Translations under genes and position numbers: made by a program
Part shown: positions 21,681-34,189 of the stretch, piece by piece
Layout: each line of letters begins with the position of its first letter
Numbering within the stretch: position 1 is the first letter of the stretch
The notes under the pieces: model-generated
Databases searched by the model: none
Seen by the model: the letters and a program-made list of their open reading frames with translations, nothing else
Told to the model about the DNA's origin: nothing
NCBI GenBank assembly: GCA_947095585.1
Contig: OX352761.1
Span: 89,074,779-89,138,778 of the forward strand
Length of the DNA stretch: 64,000 nt
Source of the DNA: Nephrocerus scutellatus
Taxonomy: Eukaryota > Arthropoda > Insecta > Diptera > Pipunculidae
Direction: 5' to 3'

Positions 21681-21932
21681 ATTTACAATTGGGCCTAAGA
21701 GAAAAATGAGCAGGAGTGCTGTAAAATTGAAATTGTATTTAGCCAGACGAGAGAAATAGTATATTTTTCAATATAACCATAATGCCATACATAAAATTTA
21801 CCAAGTTACTATAAAATAACTTTAAATTTCTCCTAGTGTCAATCTCTTCTGGCTAACCACAATTTCAATATAACTATAGTCGTCCTGCTCATTTTTCTCG
21901 CACGACCCAAATTTAAATCAATCCTTAGTTTC
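21681..21932. mobile_element. MITE family L copy 2
   Basis: The same inverted arms as copy 1 ('tgcttgatttacaattgggc' left, 'ctcatttttctcgcacgacc' right) enclose a short AT-rich core. It ends about 15 bp before the promoter motif of ssh. A third copy lies at 35155-35310. Confidence 0.75.
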
Positions 21933-21948
21933 TATGAGTACTCGTTAG

Positions 21949-22005
21949 TTTGGTCGCACTCGATTGTTAGTACAGATTAGATTTTCAATGTTTGAATTAT
22001 CGAAT
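21949..22005 (+). promoter_or_regulatory. Candidate TATA-less ssh promoter
   Basis: The segment ttggtcgcactc (21949-21960) differs by one base from the Drosophila core promoter Motif 1, and tatcgaat (21998-22005) differs by one base from the DRE. These two elements often co-occur in broadly active TATA-less fly promoters. The position, about 200 bp upstream of the ssh start codon, is appropriate. This rests on motif matches alone. Confidence 0.4.
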
Positions 22006-22191
22006 TATATCTGTCATCGAAACAAGTTTCAAAATCAAATATGGCGACGTATAAAATGTCTTCTGCTTCTGCTGCCTTGTAAAATTTGTTGTTTAATTTA
22101 GATTTTTCTGTCTGTTCATGTGCATTTTAAAAAATTTACTTATTGAACCGCAATGAAAAATACCCATGTGAATTGTTAATTGTGTTTTAAA

Positions 22192-25100
22192 ATGGCATTA
22201 GTGACAGTGCGAAGATCGCCAAGTGTTACGGGCTCTCCACAATGTTCCAATTCGGTAAGAAATGGGATGATAAGAAAAAATTTATTCAACTGGTAATAAA
22301 AACTTGCATTCTTGTATATTATAATCGAAGTGAAAAACATAATGATTGTGTTCAAAAAAATTTAAATATTAAAATCTTTTGTGAGATCCGTTCAAGAATA
22401 CTAGTAATGTTTCCCAAAAATTCCGCGTATACTTTTATGTATGCTCCTGCAATAACAAAACCTCTATCAATTCCTGTTCCTTTGTTCTTGCCAAAAAAAA
22501 ACAACGAATATGTTTCAGTAAGAACACAGTATGATGATGATGTACGTACTACTAAGATTTTACGTTCTGCCATGGCTAATAAACTGACGCAAAGTCCGTG
22601 ATTGTGGAACACGTAAAGTTCTAAAAATATATCACACATCAATATGTCAAAGAAATACAAATGTAGAACCTGCGTATTTTAAACTACCGTAAAAAATATG
22701 CTATAAATTTGCAATTGTTATTACAATGATTTAAATAAAAAAACACGCACGGTCCTTTTTGGGATTGTGAAATAGTTTATATGATTTTGTTGTAATACAA
22801 TAAATGCATGATGAATGTCCAAAATTGTTTATTTTTGGTTTTTTTCTTCAGAAAAACAAAAAAAATACAAATTCTGTGAAGATAAAGATATCAGTGTTAT
22901 GTTTAGCACTCTTTAGTACGATTGGTGTTATTTTTTTTCAGAAAATAAAATATATTTATATGGGTCATTGGGGACCATTGAGTAATTTTTTGTAGAATAC
23001 CAAGCATATAAACATTTAGATCAAATATTTTTGTCAATAAATAATTTAAAAATATTTCCTTTTGCTTCCCTCATTGCATACAAAAATTGTTATAAAAACT
23101 ACATCCTGCAATGTATAATTAATATCATGATTCATTAAAAACCTACTTTTAGGACGGCGAGTCTGATGATGACGATGGCGGCAAATATGAAAAAAGGTGA
23201 ATTTGTGATTTTAATTATTTTATTTACTATTTGTCTTTTCGTTTTGTCTCCTATAAATCAGTGAACGTTTCTTTGCTGGAAAGGGGACTGCTTTGATTTT
23301 GGCACTTGAGGATGTACCTCAAAATACGGAGCGTCGTTTAAGTACAGATTCGACTAAATCAAGCAACAGTACTCAAAGCAATAATTCTGATATTCAACAA
23401 CATTTGCAGTCGATGTTTAATTTGTTGAGACGTGAGGAAACGCTTAAGATGGTAATTGTACAATAATATGCCTCAGTCTGGCCGATGATTTTTATTTAAA
23501 TTTATTAATTTTTTTTCAATATTAATTTCATTTTAAGGCTGTGAAACTTGAGTCGCAACGTCCCAATCGTACAAGATATCTTGTGATCACATCTCGATAC
23601 TGTTTTCGGAGTTCTTCCGCTGATAGAAAACAAAAAACCTCAAGAAATAAATCAAAAGGGATATCAAAACAATTATCTAACAACAAAGAACACCATAATC
23701 ATCATCAGCAACAGCATCCTACACAACAACCACAGGAGACTAGAAATAATCAACAGCATATCTGTGTAGAAAGTCCTATTTCTGATGGTGGGGATACACA
23801 TAAGAAACGACAGAAGTCGGCAATGAGTAATCAATTGCTAACGACAACAAGCCAGACTACTATGCTGCCAATGACAACAAAACGACTAAGTGCAAAATGT
23901 GATTCGGACAAATATGAAAAATGCTCAGATGGCATTGAAGAGTCCTGCTTATTAGGTATAGACTGCAATGAAAGAACGACCATTGGTTTAGTTGTTCCAA
24001 TACTTGCTGATACAACTATTCATTTGGATGGTGACGGGTTAGTATTTTCGAGTGAAAATAGTTTTGTAAAGAAATTATATGTATGTTTCTTTTAGTGGGT
24101 TTAGTGTAACTGTTTTTGGAAAAACACACATTTTTAAACCGGTGTCAGTTCAAGCGATGTGGTGAGTTGTTTGAGTTTGAAACTTTAATTCAAAGCATTG
24201 ATTATAATTTTTTTAAAAAAGGTCAGCATTACAAACGCTCCATAAAGTATCTCAGAAAGCTCGTGAGAATAATTTTTATCCTGGTGGTCCCTCGCACGAT
24301 TGGCTTTCCTACTATGAAAGTCGCATTGAGTCGGAGCAATCATGCCTTAATGAATGGAATGCAATGGACGCTATAGAAAGTAGACGTCCTCCGTCTCCTG
24401 ATGCAATAAGAAACAAGTACGATAATGCAGAACTTTTTAAAACACAATTCTTAAATTTATTGTTTTCCCATATTTGTGTTGCAGACCAACCGAAAAGGAG
24501 GAAACCGAAAGTGTAATTAAAGTAAAACTCAAGGAAATAATGATGTCCGTTGATCTGGATGAGGTAACATCAAAATATATTCGTGGTCGTCTGGAGGAAC
24601 ACCTCGATATGGACCTTGGCGAATATAAATCATTTATTGATGAAGAAATGCTTACGATTCTTGGTCAAATGGACGCTCCAACAGAGATATTTGAACATGT
24701 GTATTTGGGATCCGAATGGAATGCTAGTAATCTGGAAGAGCTTCAAAAAAATGGGTAAACAATTTTTTTTTTGTTTTATTACGTAACTTATACAAGTCAC
24801 TTAAGTTTGATTATGGTAAATGGTAAAATTTATTTACTACAACTAGTCTACTCTGAACGTGGAACTCAGACATTACTAAACTAACAATCAAACCATGCCG
24901 CAAGTAAACTCTTCTGTAAAGCCTCTAAACGGAATTTTCTGAATTTTCTGAATTTTCACCGGTTTCGTGGTGAACTTATTTATCCATATTTCAAATAACT
25001 CCGACGTTCCTACGTCTTCCTAAAATTAATCTTTTTCTTTTGTGACTGTTTCTACAGTTTTCGTCTTTTTGTTATGGTGGCTCTTCTTCTAATCCATCAG

Positions 25101-28050
25101 GTAGACAGAAATCACTATAGCGACCAAAAACTACGTTTATTCTGCTAAGCTCTTTTTCGTCTTTTCTGTGGTTGACGAATACTTTTCCAATATGAGTGCC
25201 TATTATTGTTTTATTTAATTATTTTATTTAAATTCAAATTGTTGTGTCCTTTTTTTTTTGTTTTTTGAGCCTTTTTGTACTCAAAACATACTACCCGAGA
25301 AAACTGATTATGGTTAGAAATTGTAAATGAAAGGCTGAAAAGATGAAAGGAAGTTTTTTACCAATTTCTTTAGTTTTGCAATTTGAATGTTTTATATGTG
25401 CCTATATTTAAATTACAGAGTTCGACACATCTTAAACGTAACACGTGAAATTGACAATTTCTTTCCTGGAATGTTTGACTATTTTAATGTTCGCGTATAT
25501 GATGATGAGAAAACAAACTTATTGAAGCACTGGGATAACACATTCAAATACATAACACGTGCCAAAGCAGATGGCTCAAAAGTCTTGGTGCATTGCAAAA
25601 TGGGTGTAAGTCGCTCTGCATCGGTTGTCATTGCATATGCCATGAAAGCTTATAATTGGGAGTTTGACCTAGCTTTGCAACACGTAAAGGAACGTCGAAA
25701 TTGTATTAAACCAAATAAGAACTTTCTAACACAGTTGGAAACTTATCGTGGAATGTTGGATGCTATGAAAAATAAGGAAAAACTTCAACGCAGCAAAAGC
25801 GAGACAAACTTAAAAAGCACAAAAGATGCAAGACTTCTGCCAGGTAGTGAACCTACGCCCCTAATTCAAGCATTAAACCAATCAAAGTCAAAACCCATAA
25901 CTGACGAAAAACAGAGAAAAATTTTGCGTCGCTCGAGCAGCACATCGCCGAAAAGTATTCAAAGTGCGATTGTTATAAAACAGCAGAGTCAATCGTTAGA
26001 AAATTTAACTCCGGAACGAAGTATAGCCGATGAACCAAAGAACGTACGATTTCCTGGGAGCAATGGTGAAAACTATAGTGTGACTCAAAATCAGGTTTTG
26101 CACATACAAAAAAATACCCCATTGACATCGGTAAAGACTATTGTCAGCGGATTAGAGTCGAACGATCGAAAGACTGCTGATGATAAAAAATTTCTTAATC
26201 TTCAAATTGGAAGATCAATATCGGTGGAAGGTAAAGGCAGTAGCAACACTGCATTGCGCGCTACCGACGCTTTTGGTGAGGATTGTTCAGCAGCATTGGT
26301 TTGCACTAAAAATATTGGAAGTCCGGTTTGGACATCATCAGCAAAGCTCATAATTCAAACATCAAACATACAGCAGCTGACAGATGAACCCACTTCGGCT
26401 GGGCCAGCTTCACACAGAAGCTCCTTTCGAAATGACGGAAAAAACAGACGAGACCAACCAGGTAGTGCTGATTTATTCTCTTCGCATGTAGATAACGTAT
26501 TTGAAAAGGAAGAAAGTGAGCCCAACCGTAAAACGCAATCATGGGCTCCAAGCACGTTCACGGATGCCACCTTTGTACCCTCACGACAGAGCTCCAACAG
26601 CAGTGTTGATTCCGCTGTAGTCCTTGCCTATCCAGGTGAACGCCGTGAATTGCCATCGAGACATTCATCCTGGGGATCAGGCGATAATCGTGTTTTGCCA
26701 TCAAGAAACAGTTCTTGGGGCTCATACGACACTAGCAAGAATACTTTCTGCAGTTCAGCCATATTCGAAGGTCAAATTCAAGATCTTAGTAAAAAGACTG
26801 CAAATAAGAAGGACAATGTCACACAATGTAACATTGGAACTGTAAAAAGAACAAAACAGAAACTTGAAGAATGTACAGTATTAAAAAAACTTTGTCAAGA
26901 TATTGGAAAGCAAATGATCACTTCTTCGACTAGCTTTACTATAAATGTGGCACAACAGACGGTTGCAGCCGGAAGTACTAGAAGTTCCATTAGCAGTAGT
27001 TGTAGTAGTGGCAATACTTTGTGTTGCAACAATAGAACGTCGAATTTGTGCCGCAGTAACTCGGAAGCATCAACCAGACAACGTTATTCTAATCGTTGCA
27101 GCAGCGAAGAAGTTATATTGTCAAATACTTCACCCGACGATGAAAGCCAATGTCGTCCAGAGTTGTCAGTATCAGCTCCTGAATCCTACAGAATAGCAGA
27201 TGAAGTAAACCAAAAACCTGAAGACGATCTTGTTGCTTCAACACCAGCTCCTACTGCCGCTTCTGATGGGAGCTACGACGAAAAATTATCTGGAAATGTG
27301 CAAATACTGAAGAAGAGTTTTGAGGCAAAAGCGTCGCCTAGTTGTGCTTCAAAAAAAGGTCAATCACTGCCATCGTCTCCGGTTGCTCAGCATGTAAATC
27401 CCAACGCAGTAGCTCCTATTACAAGTACTAATTCATTGGAAGTTGATTCTAATATAAACGAGAAATCTACCAACGTCTCAGCCATATCCAGTTGTGTAGC
27501 TCCAATTTCGGAGCTACCAGCGGCTTCCGCTGCCATTTCAACATTTAGTGTTGCCACCCACACGCGTTGCGTATCGACTCCATCAAATGTTCAAACTTCT
27601 AGAGAACCCAAAGATCGAAATGTCAAAGGTTTAGTTAATAAATATCAATCAACTGGATCTCGTTCCAATTATTCAGCTTCCTCTGGAGGTTTTTTAGGCA
27701 AGACGCGCCCACGTTCGTACTACGAAACTCGAAATATTTGCACTCAAAAGGAAACAAACCATGCAAACATCTCGAATGCTGCGAACAATTCTGAGGAGTT
27801 GACACCTAATAATACGCTACTGGGAAAGGGACATGACTATAGCGATAGCCGTCCACCTCCTGTACCACCACTGCTTAGAAATCATTCGACATCGAGCACC
27901 CATTCGAATACCATGACAGAAAACATTTTAACACAAAACATTGGATGTAATTACCATCGTAGGGTGCAGCAACATGGAAAAACACATCCACTCGCTAGAC
28001 TTAGTTTACCAAAGCAACGCTTCAATGCAGCAGCTTATAATACAATGTAA
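22192..28050 (+). CDS. ssh: Slingshot cofilin phosphatase, eight coding exons
   Basis: Slingshot dephosphorylates and thereby activates cofilin, controlling actin turnover in the cytoplasm. Coding exons read: 22192-22254, 23153-23196, 23262-23451, 23538-24037, 24096-24161, 24222-24416, 24485-24754, 25419-28050. All junctions are GT-AG and keep frame, giving 1319 residues. The start MALVTVRRSPSV matches the N-terminus I know for fly Ssh. The SSH-N region occupies roughly 30-345, with an H/Q-rich insert in exon 4. A DEK-C-like domain (TSKYIRGRLEEHLDMDLGE) spans about 353-415, and the dual-specificity phosphatase domain about 420-560. The catalytic loop HCKMGVSRS has Cys502, with the general acid Asp near 471. 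The long Ser-rich tail is probably disordered. Introns are 58 bp to about 0.9 kb and TE-free. The donor of intron 6 (gtacga) is weak but keeps frame. Confidence 0.93.
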
Positions 28051-28600
28051 AAATAATTGTCTAAAATATACGAAAAAGAAATGCATGCATACATAAAAAA
28101 TCATTTATCAATACACCAGTCACATATTTACATACATACGCAATCACACACATCCATATAAACAATTTCCCCACAAGAAAACATACATATTTATATTATC
28201 CCAATGATTACATTTTTGTATTGTCACCTAAGTCAACAAAGACAAAGCCAGCCAATAAGATCAGTATACTCAAGAATCTGAATTAAAACCTAACATTTTT
28301 CGCCCTTATCGTTATCCTTTCATCCGTCACCCATTCCTCCTATTCCTGGTGTAAATGTAAAGCTTTCATTGATTGAATCATTATTTACTCCTAATTGTAT
28401 TTGTAGGATTAATATTTTAAATTGATTGTAGCTCGCTTACCTATTTGTAAGAAAATGTAAAACAATTGAAAACAATAACAAAAATTTAAGTAAAATTTGT
28501 AAATATTGTAAAATTTTCTATTTTATGTTTTTATAATGAAACCAATGGTTTTTAATTAAAACTCCAACTGAAAAAAACGTTAAAAACTCATCGCTCTGTA
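28051..28600 (+). other. Probable ssh 3' untranslated region
   Basis: AT-rich sequence follows the ssh stop. I find no canonical AATAAA here; 'aattaaaac' near 28555 is a variant candidate. The stretch 28600-29080 that follows holds nothing recognisable apart from 'gtcagccatcagtagaatagggttcccc' style remnants of a LINE (28850-28980). Confidence 0.45.
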
Positions 28601-29079
28601 CGTTTCTTCCTCAGCATTCGAGTGTCACATTTATTACATTTAATTTCTTCTGATCGTAAATAACGTATCGAGATATGATTGTGTAAGGTACAACTTCAGT
28701 CAGTGTTGCAGTCCAGTATAATAGCAAGCAACTAGTAATATCAAGAATACAAATTCTAGACATTATTGTGAAAGTCTGAACTTTTTTCCAATCGAAGAAA
28801 CACTTTATGCTAAAATTTTATGAAAATGCGTAGCTGTTATATTAAAATGTCAGCCATCAGTAGAATAGGGTTCCCCATCACTAAGATCTGTGGTCTATAT
28901 GTTTTGACTGGTGGAGGTGCGATCAAAACGATCAACACTGCATCACCACGAAATGCTGCCTCCGCGAATCAGATAGTCATATAGCACGGTTGCCCTTCAC
29001 AACGAAGATACTAGAAACAACTATAGTCCTAAATGTAGGTAGAGTAATTCTTGGTGATGAGATACAGGGCGTAAAAGTA

Positions 29080-29560
29080 AAGTAGACGCGTTAAAAATAG
29101 TGCCGTAAAGATCTTGTCCGTAAAATCGAACAGTACAGAGAGGGGGACCGCACCAGAAGCAAAAGTTCTACCAAAGATTACGCGAAATGACGTAATATGC
29201 GCCGAGTTGCAATTCATAAAGACAGAGGGTAATTTGATCGCCGATCTCAACGGCATCTTGGAGCGTTGGAAGTAGTTCCTAAATAGGCAGCTAACCGAGG
29301 ATTTGTATGCTTCTCAAAATCACAAATGATCGGAAACAACACTGCGTTTCCGCCAACAAGCAAATACGAAGTTAGCAGATAAATAAGGTCAAAAATAAGG
29401 CGGCCGCGGGGTCGGATGACATTCCAGCGGATCTGATAATTCGGGTGGCGCGCACTACGCTAACTTGCTAATGAACTAATAATGCAAGTATGGGATGAAG
29501 AAACGATGCCATAATACTGGAGAAGAGGCATCCTGTCATAAGAACGGGATATTACAACGT
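29080..29560 (+). pseudogene. Non-LTR RT fragment, heavily mutated
   Basis: One frame gives TEGNLIADLNGILERWK (about 29223-29273), the pre-RT segment of a LINE ORF2. A later frame gives NKAAGSDDIPADLI (about 29395-29440), the block that precedes the RT fingers. Stops and frame losses are frequent. The family may be the same as for 13930-14085, which carries the RQGD block that would come later in the protein. Confidence 0.65.
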
Positions 29561-29849
29561 GTAGTTATAGTAATATAATGTTGTTGAATAACGCTTAAAA
29601 GACCGTCTCACTTGAATCCAGACAACCCTAGACCCCCAGTTCACCAACGGAAACATACCAACCCTAAAGGCTCTGCATAGCCCTATACCAGAGTAGTTTT
29701 ATCCCATACAATTAAGTTATTTCACTAATTAGATTTTCACTCTTAGGAAAATGCCTATAGAACTTTATGAAGTTATAGAATAATTCGTCAAGTAGAGATA
29801 TCCGGTTCACTATCGAATAATAAAGTCGTCGGTTTTTTGATATATAAAA

Positions 29850-30605
29850 AAACCTATGAAAAATGCATTTTTCTAAGTGATTTGAAAGAGGTTTAGGGGT
29901 TAGTTGGTAACGAATGAAAGGTAATATAAGTAAGTATCAATGAATATTATCCGAAAGATCAAATCTCGAAATCCGTATACTGGAGTTTAGCCCCTTTCAT
30001 ATGATACTTATGTTATTTTTTTTTCGTAAAACTCTGCCCCAGATTTTTTTTTTTGGCTGTCAAGTTGTTCGTTTTCCTTCAAAACGACTCTACCGTAGAG
30101 CTAAAACACCTCTTGATATTTTGGGAGATTTACCCCTCTTTATACTAGCACAACAACAACACATGCAACAAAAAAATGTAAACAAAAGATTTTCGCCTTT
30201 CGTGTTCGATTTCCTTTTTGAAAAGTTCTGCGGTCGAGCGCGCTCTGGAGTAGAGTTTTTATGAAAAAAAATTTAACATTAATAATTATTGCACATACCT
30301 GTTTTTGTATGGAAACAACTCAATCATATGATATTTCACTAAATTATATGAAAAATTACATGAGCCAGGTACATCTTAATTAAACTTCCGTTTAAGCTGG
30401 TCCACGCCCATAAAAAAAAGTACGGCCTTAAGAAGTAATTTTCACCCACTTTTAAACACGGCCCCTTCAGAACTTTAATGAGAAGGCATTTTTTCGATCT
30501 AACTGTCGAGGGGGGTTCGATTGAACCCATTTTTTTAGGATGGAAGGTATTTTTATTACCTTTTATATGATACCAATTAAACCCCTAACATCCATCAAAC
30601 CATTA
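29850..30605. mobile_element. Foldback element enclosing a MITE family A copy
   Basis: The left arm (about 29857-29935, with 'tttttctaagtgatttgaaa') and the right arm (about 30538-30605, with 'ggaaggtatttttattacct') match the two arms of the foldback at 15026-15468. Between them lies a complete family A MITE, 30021-30265, with its own inverted ends ('gtaaaactctgccccag' and 'ctctggagtagagtttttat'). A fragment with 'ggccttaagaagtaattttc' phrases follows it. One element therefore sits inside the other. Arms are diverged compared with the 15-kb copy. Confidence 0.7.
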
Positions 30606-30904
30606 AAAAACTGAGTTTTTCAAAAAAGTGCTCAAAAATTTTGAAGGTTCTCTCTCCTTAAGGGGGCATTACCACCAAACAAGATTGCGGTTTTCGGGGT
30701 CTGCTGAATAGGGCTTTCAGAAGGGGGGTGTCCAAAAACCCTTATCACTTGGACACTAAAACGCCCTTTAGCCGATTATTTAATAGTTGGTAGTGAATTT
30801 TCTGTAACCATACGTTGAGGATGGCCGAAATGTTCGGTATTCTGCTCGTGAGATTTATATTGTAATTAACTCTGCGAAGAGCCATCGAGATCGTAATCAA
30901 TCAC

Positions 30905-31400
30905 AGAGACTACCTACCATAACAGGGGTAGCTATACTTGCTCAAACGGTAAGGCGGCCATTAGTCGAAAGAGGCCTGAAAGCGAAAACACCCGCTCTTG
31001 TACCGAGACTGACGGAACAGCATATTCCGTCGGCTGAAATTTGCCATATTTTACTAAAACAAGATAGAGAATAATTGGAGTCGAGTTTGACGGATGAATC
31101 AAGAGTATGGAGATACTCTTCAACTACCGGTGCCCAGCGAGAAAGTTTCAAGGGAGGTTCCGTCATGGTTTGGGGAGCAATTTTTGTGCATGAAAAAACA
31201 GAACTTTTTATCATTGAATGAACGATTAATACAAATTCCTACATTAAAAAGATTCTTGAGGAATATGTTGTTCCTTACACAAAGGTCGCCATGTGCGTTA
31301 CTAACTTCAAGAATCGGAAATAAATGTAATGCATTGGCCTGAAAAAAGCCCATGAACGACATCAAACCGAGTAATGGGAGAATATTGACGGTATCATTAC
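30905..31400 (+). pseudogene. Tc1-like transposase fragment
   Basis: Readable pieces are RPLVERGLKAKTPALVPRLT (30954-31013) and LTDESRVW then GGSVMVWGAIF and KTEL (31088-31205), which are the first catalytic Asp block and the following strands of Tc1-type transposases. Later, YIKKILEEYVVPYTK (about 31230-31280) fits the next block. Stops and shifts interrupt it. The second and third catalytic residues are not convincingly preserved. Confidence 0.75.
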
Positions 31401-31502
31401 AAATAATCACGTTCTTGAAGGAAATAGACACTGTTAAACCCAACAGAATTTGTTTGTAAAATGTAGACTTATGATGTTTTATCCTTTTCATTTGATTTAG
31501 TC

Positions 31503-31508
31503 TTTATT
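31503..31508 (-). terminator. Polyadenylation signal of the M3 gene
   Basis: TTTATT on the + strand is AATAAA on the - strand, about 155 bp past the stop codon of the peptidase-like gene. Confidence 0.55.
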
Positions 31509-31661
31509 TCTAAGTTCAATATTTTTTCTTCTCCTCTTTTACTAAAATATGTTACTTTGGTTTAGTAATAAAAAATAAGTTAAAAAACGTCTTGCTGAAA
31601 CTTCGTTGAAGTTATTCCAAAATTTCGTCTTTTTTGTAATTCATCAATAAACAGTTGTTGC

Positions 31662-33903
31662 CTAGTAGTCGCCAGTTGTTTGTGATAGATGTAATATATT
31701 AAGAGATTTTAATAGTGCTTCAACAGATGGATCCCTACCACGGAATCTGCGGAACACCTCAGCCGTAGACATAGTACCGCCTGAAGCAAGAAAAGTTTCT
31801 TTAAAGCGTTTTCCGACCTTATCTTCGGAAGATGTAGGTTTCTTGTTAATAAATGCATCGTAGACATCTGCAGCAATAACTTTGGAGTACAAGTGACTAA
31901 AGTATGCTGCAGCCCAATCACCTGAGAATATGTCAGTCATTGAACATGGATGAGCATCTCTTCTGTCCAGAGGCATGCAGCGGTATACTGGCCACAACTT
32001 TTTAACCACATCTAACCAGAAATCGCGTGACTGATGAAGTTCTAGATCCAGATCGGAATAGTACAGTTGTTGGCATAAATTATAACCGGCTAAACTAGTC
32101 TTTAACACCTTTATATGACTTATCAAATTATCAGGAAGAGTTTCTTCGCTCGCGTAATGGCCTGAAATTATTTTCAATGTCTCTGTATCATTTAGAAAAT
32201 TGGCCATCACCTCGCCGCTGGTTTGAGAGGCATCCCACTCTATATTTGAAATACCAGCAAGGTCATTGTAAGCCGCTCGTGTTAAAATATGTTGCATCGA
32301 TGTCCCGAACGTTTTAAATACCATACGAAGATCTTCAAGACTAAGTAAATAAGGTTTGCCATTTATGGGAGCGATAAAGTTAAAAATTAGAGCACAAAGT
32401 GGCGTATTTCCTGCTGATTTATTTTTATTTCGAATACTAACCATCCATCCAGAGTTTTTGCTATGTTTGTTCTCCTTAGAATAGCAATCCAAATAGAATC
32501 CTCCCGTTGGGCGTGATGTGTCACCATCACAGTCGTATACGTCGTAGTATTTTACTGATGGCTGCCAAACTTCAGCGTCAGCACGTTCAATAATTTTAAT
32601 ACCAAAAAGGGTTTCACTAAGTGTGAACAGTCCATTTATTACTTTAGGCAATGGGAAATATTGCTTAATAAACTCTTCGTTAATGTCAAATTTATTACGC
32701 AAATATTTCCTTTGCCAGTATAAAATATCGTAGATATCAAGTTTGTGTTCAAAACCACTGTCCAATGCAAAGCGCTGTAAATTTTCGATTTCAACTGATT
32801 GAGCTGGTCCCGCGTATTGTAATAGTTTTGCAAACACACCCTTTGCATTCTCCACGGTACGAACCATTTTTGTTTGCATTGACATTACTGCAAATGAGGG
32901 ATACCCCAAAATATTTGCCTGTTTTTGTCGAAGAGAACGAATTTTTTCCAAGTGTGTACTTGTTTCTAAACTTCTTTCAAACTGCCCAGAACATTTGCGA
33001 ACATTAGCCTGCCAAATATTCCATCTTTCTGTACGATCTGGGCAATATTTGAGGAAGTTGTTGACAATCTGAGACTGAAGACTAATTTTCCACGGTCCCT
33101 TTGCCGGTTGATTATGATCTTTAGCAATATTTTCAAGTAGACTTGGTGGAAAATCGCGCACCAAATTGTAATCATGTATATTACGTGAAAACGATTTAAC
33201 TGCCATGTTAACCTTGTTTTTAAATATTGCCCGCTCCTTACTCATGTTAGAAAGTACTTCACGAAGTTCATCTTTGGATTCTTTAGTTAGGTTGAGGCCA
33301 TTTAATTTACCTTCAAGCAAATATTTTTGTATAACCCGAGTTAATTCAGAATCTAATGATGAATGTTCTTTTTCAAATATCTCTTCAATTTTGTCATTAA
33401 TAATTTTATTTGTGAATTTAGAAGCACGAGCGCTACGTGCGCGATCATGAATATTCATGTAAGATTTTGTGGGAATTAATGTACTGTTACCAAGATACAG
33501 TGCTTTCGCTATACCCCAAGTCGTTTCGAGTGGTGCTGTCACATCATCAAATTCGGAAAAAATGGTACTCGCATTAATTTTCTGGTTGGCGACAATTGTA
33601 GATTCAACTTTCTTAACAGCATTTTCAATAGCTAAGGCCTGTTGGCCGATTGCAGCCAAGCAATTTTCAATCGTGATGGTGGTGAAATGGGGTAAGCCAT
33701 TTGGTTTAATAATCTTTTCAGCGGACTGGTCATCCTCTCCTATTTCAGGAACCCTAAGTATATAAGATTATGGTTATAACACTAACGAAAATTAAGATTA
33801 AATAAACCCACAGTACAATAAATCCTCTGTAATATTGTGTTGTGTATATATATCGTTTCAAGTAATGCCGAGGTACCCTTGTACGACAAATTGTTAAAAG
33901 CAT
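31662..33903 (-). CDS. M3-family oligopeptidase-like protein, zinc motif lost
   Basis: The exons are 33903-33812 and 33753-31662, joined over a 58-bp GT-AG intron (33811-33754). This gives 727 residues. The ATG at 33903 is chosen because it opens a basic N-terminus (CRTRVPRHYLKRYIY) that looks like a mitochondrial import sequence, and because the second exon is open back to its acceptor. The body matches the thimet/oligopeptidase A family in length and layout, including FYLDCYSKENKHSKNSGW near residue 450 and a C-terminal helical segment ending in SGDWAAAYFSHLYSKV. The family's HExxH zinc site reads KTFGT at 511-515, and the downstream Glu position reads Gln541. The reading frame is otherwise clean, so the protein is probably made but cannot be a standard metallopeptidase. 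It may bind peptides or act as a scaffold (inference). Confidence 0.85.
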
Positions 33904-34185
33904 TTTCCCCAATTGTTTTAACAAAATCTGAAACAAAAACTCTATACGAAACAAATTAAGGTAAAACTGCTGCTCTGCAGTCAGCATCAGCAGTGGTCCG
34001 GTTTTGTGAAAACTGAAAATGCATTGTTAAGTCACCTGTCAATTATAAAAAAAATGTACATGATACAATCTTTGTACAATCGTTGTAAGGAAACCAACAT
34101 AAGTTTCCTATCTGCTATTGCTCGGTAGAATACACAGAAACAAAACAATTAAACGAATGCAGGAAATTGTATATAGCTGCATTTT
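33904..34185 (-). other. Upstream region of the M3 gene
   Basis: This presumably holds the promoter and 5' UTR of the M3 gene. I see no TATA box at a convincing distance. A 'cagtcagcatcagcag' phrase lies at 33979-33994. Confidence 0.35.
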
Positions 34186-34189
34186 TTTG

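Noticed and set aside
22242..22660. Open frames on both strands in the first intron of ssh
   Set aside because: They overlap the splice donor, have no similarity to known proteins and show intron-like AT content.
23541..24095. Frame in ssh exon 4 extended past 24037
   Set aside because: The last ~19 codons are intron sequence; splicing at 24037 restores the conserved continuation in exon 5.
33754..33987. 77-codon - strand frame read through the splice donor
   Set aside because: Its hydrophobic C-terminal end is intron sequence; the GT-AG splice to the M3 frame fits phase better than a separate small membrane protein.
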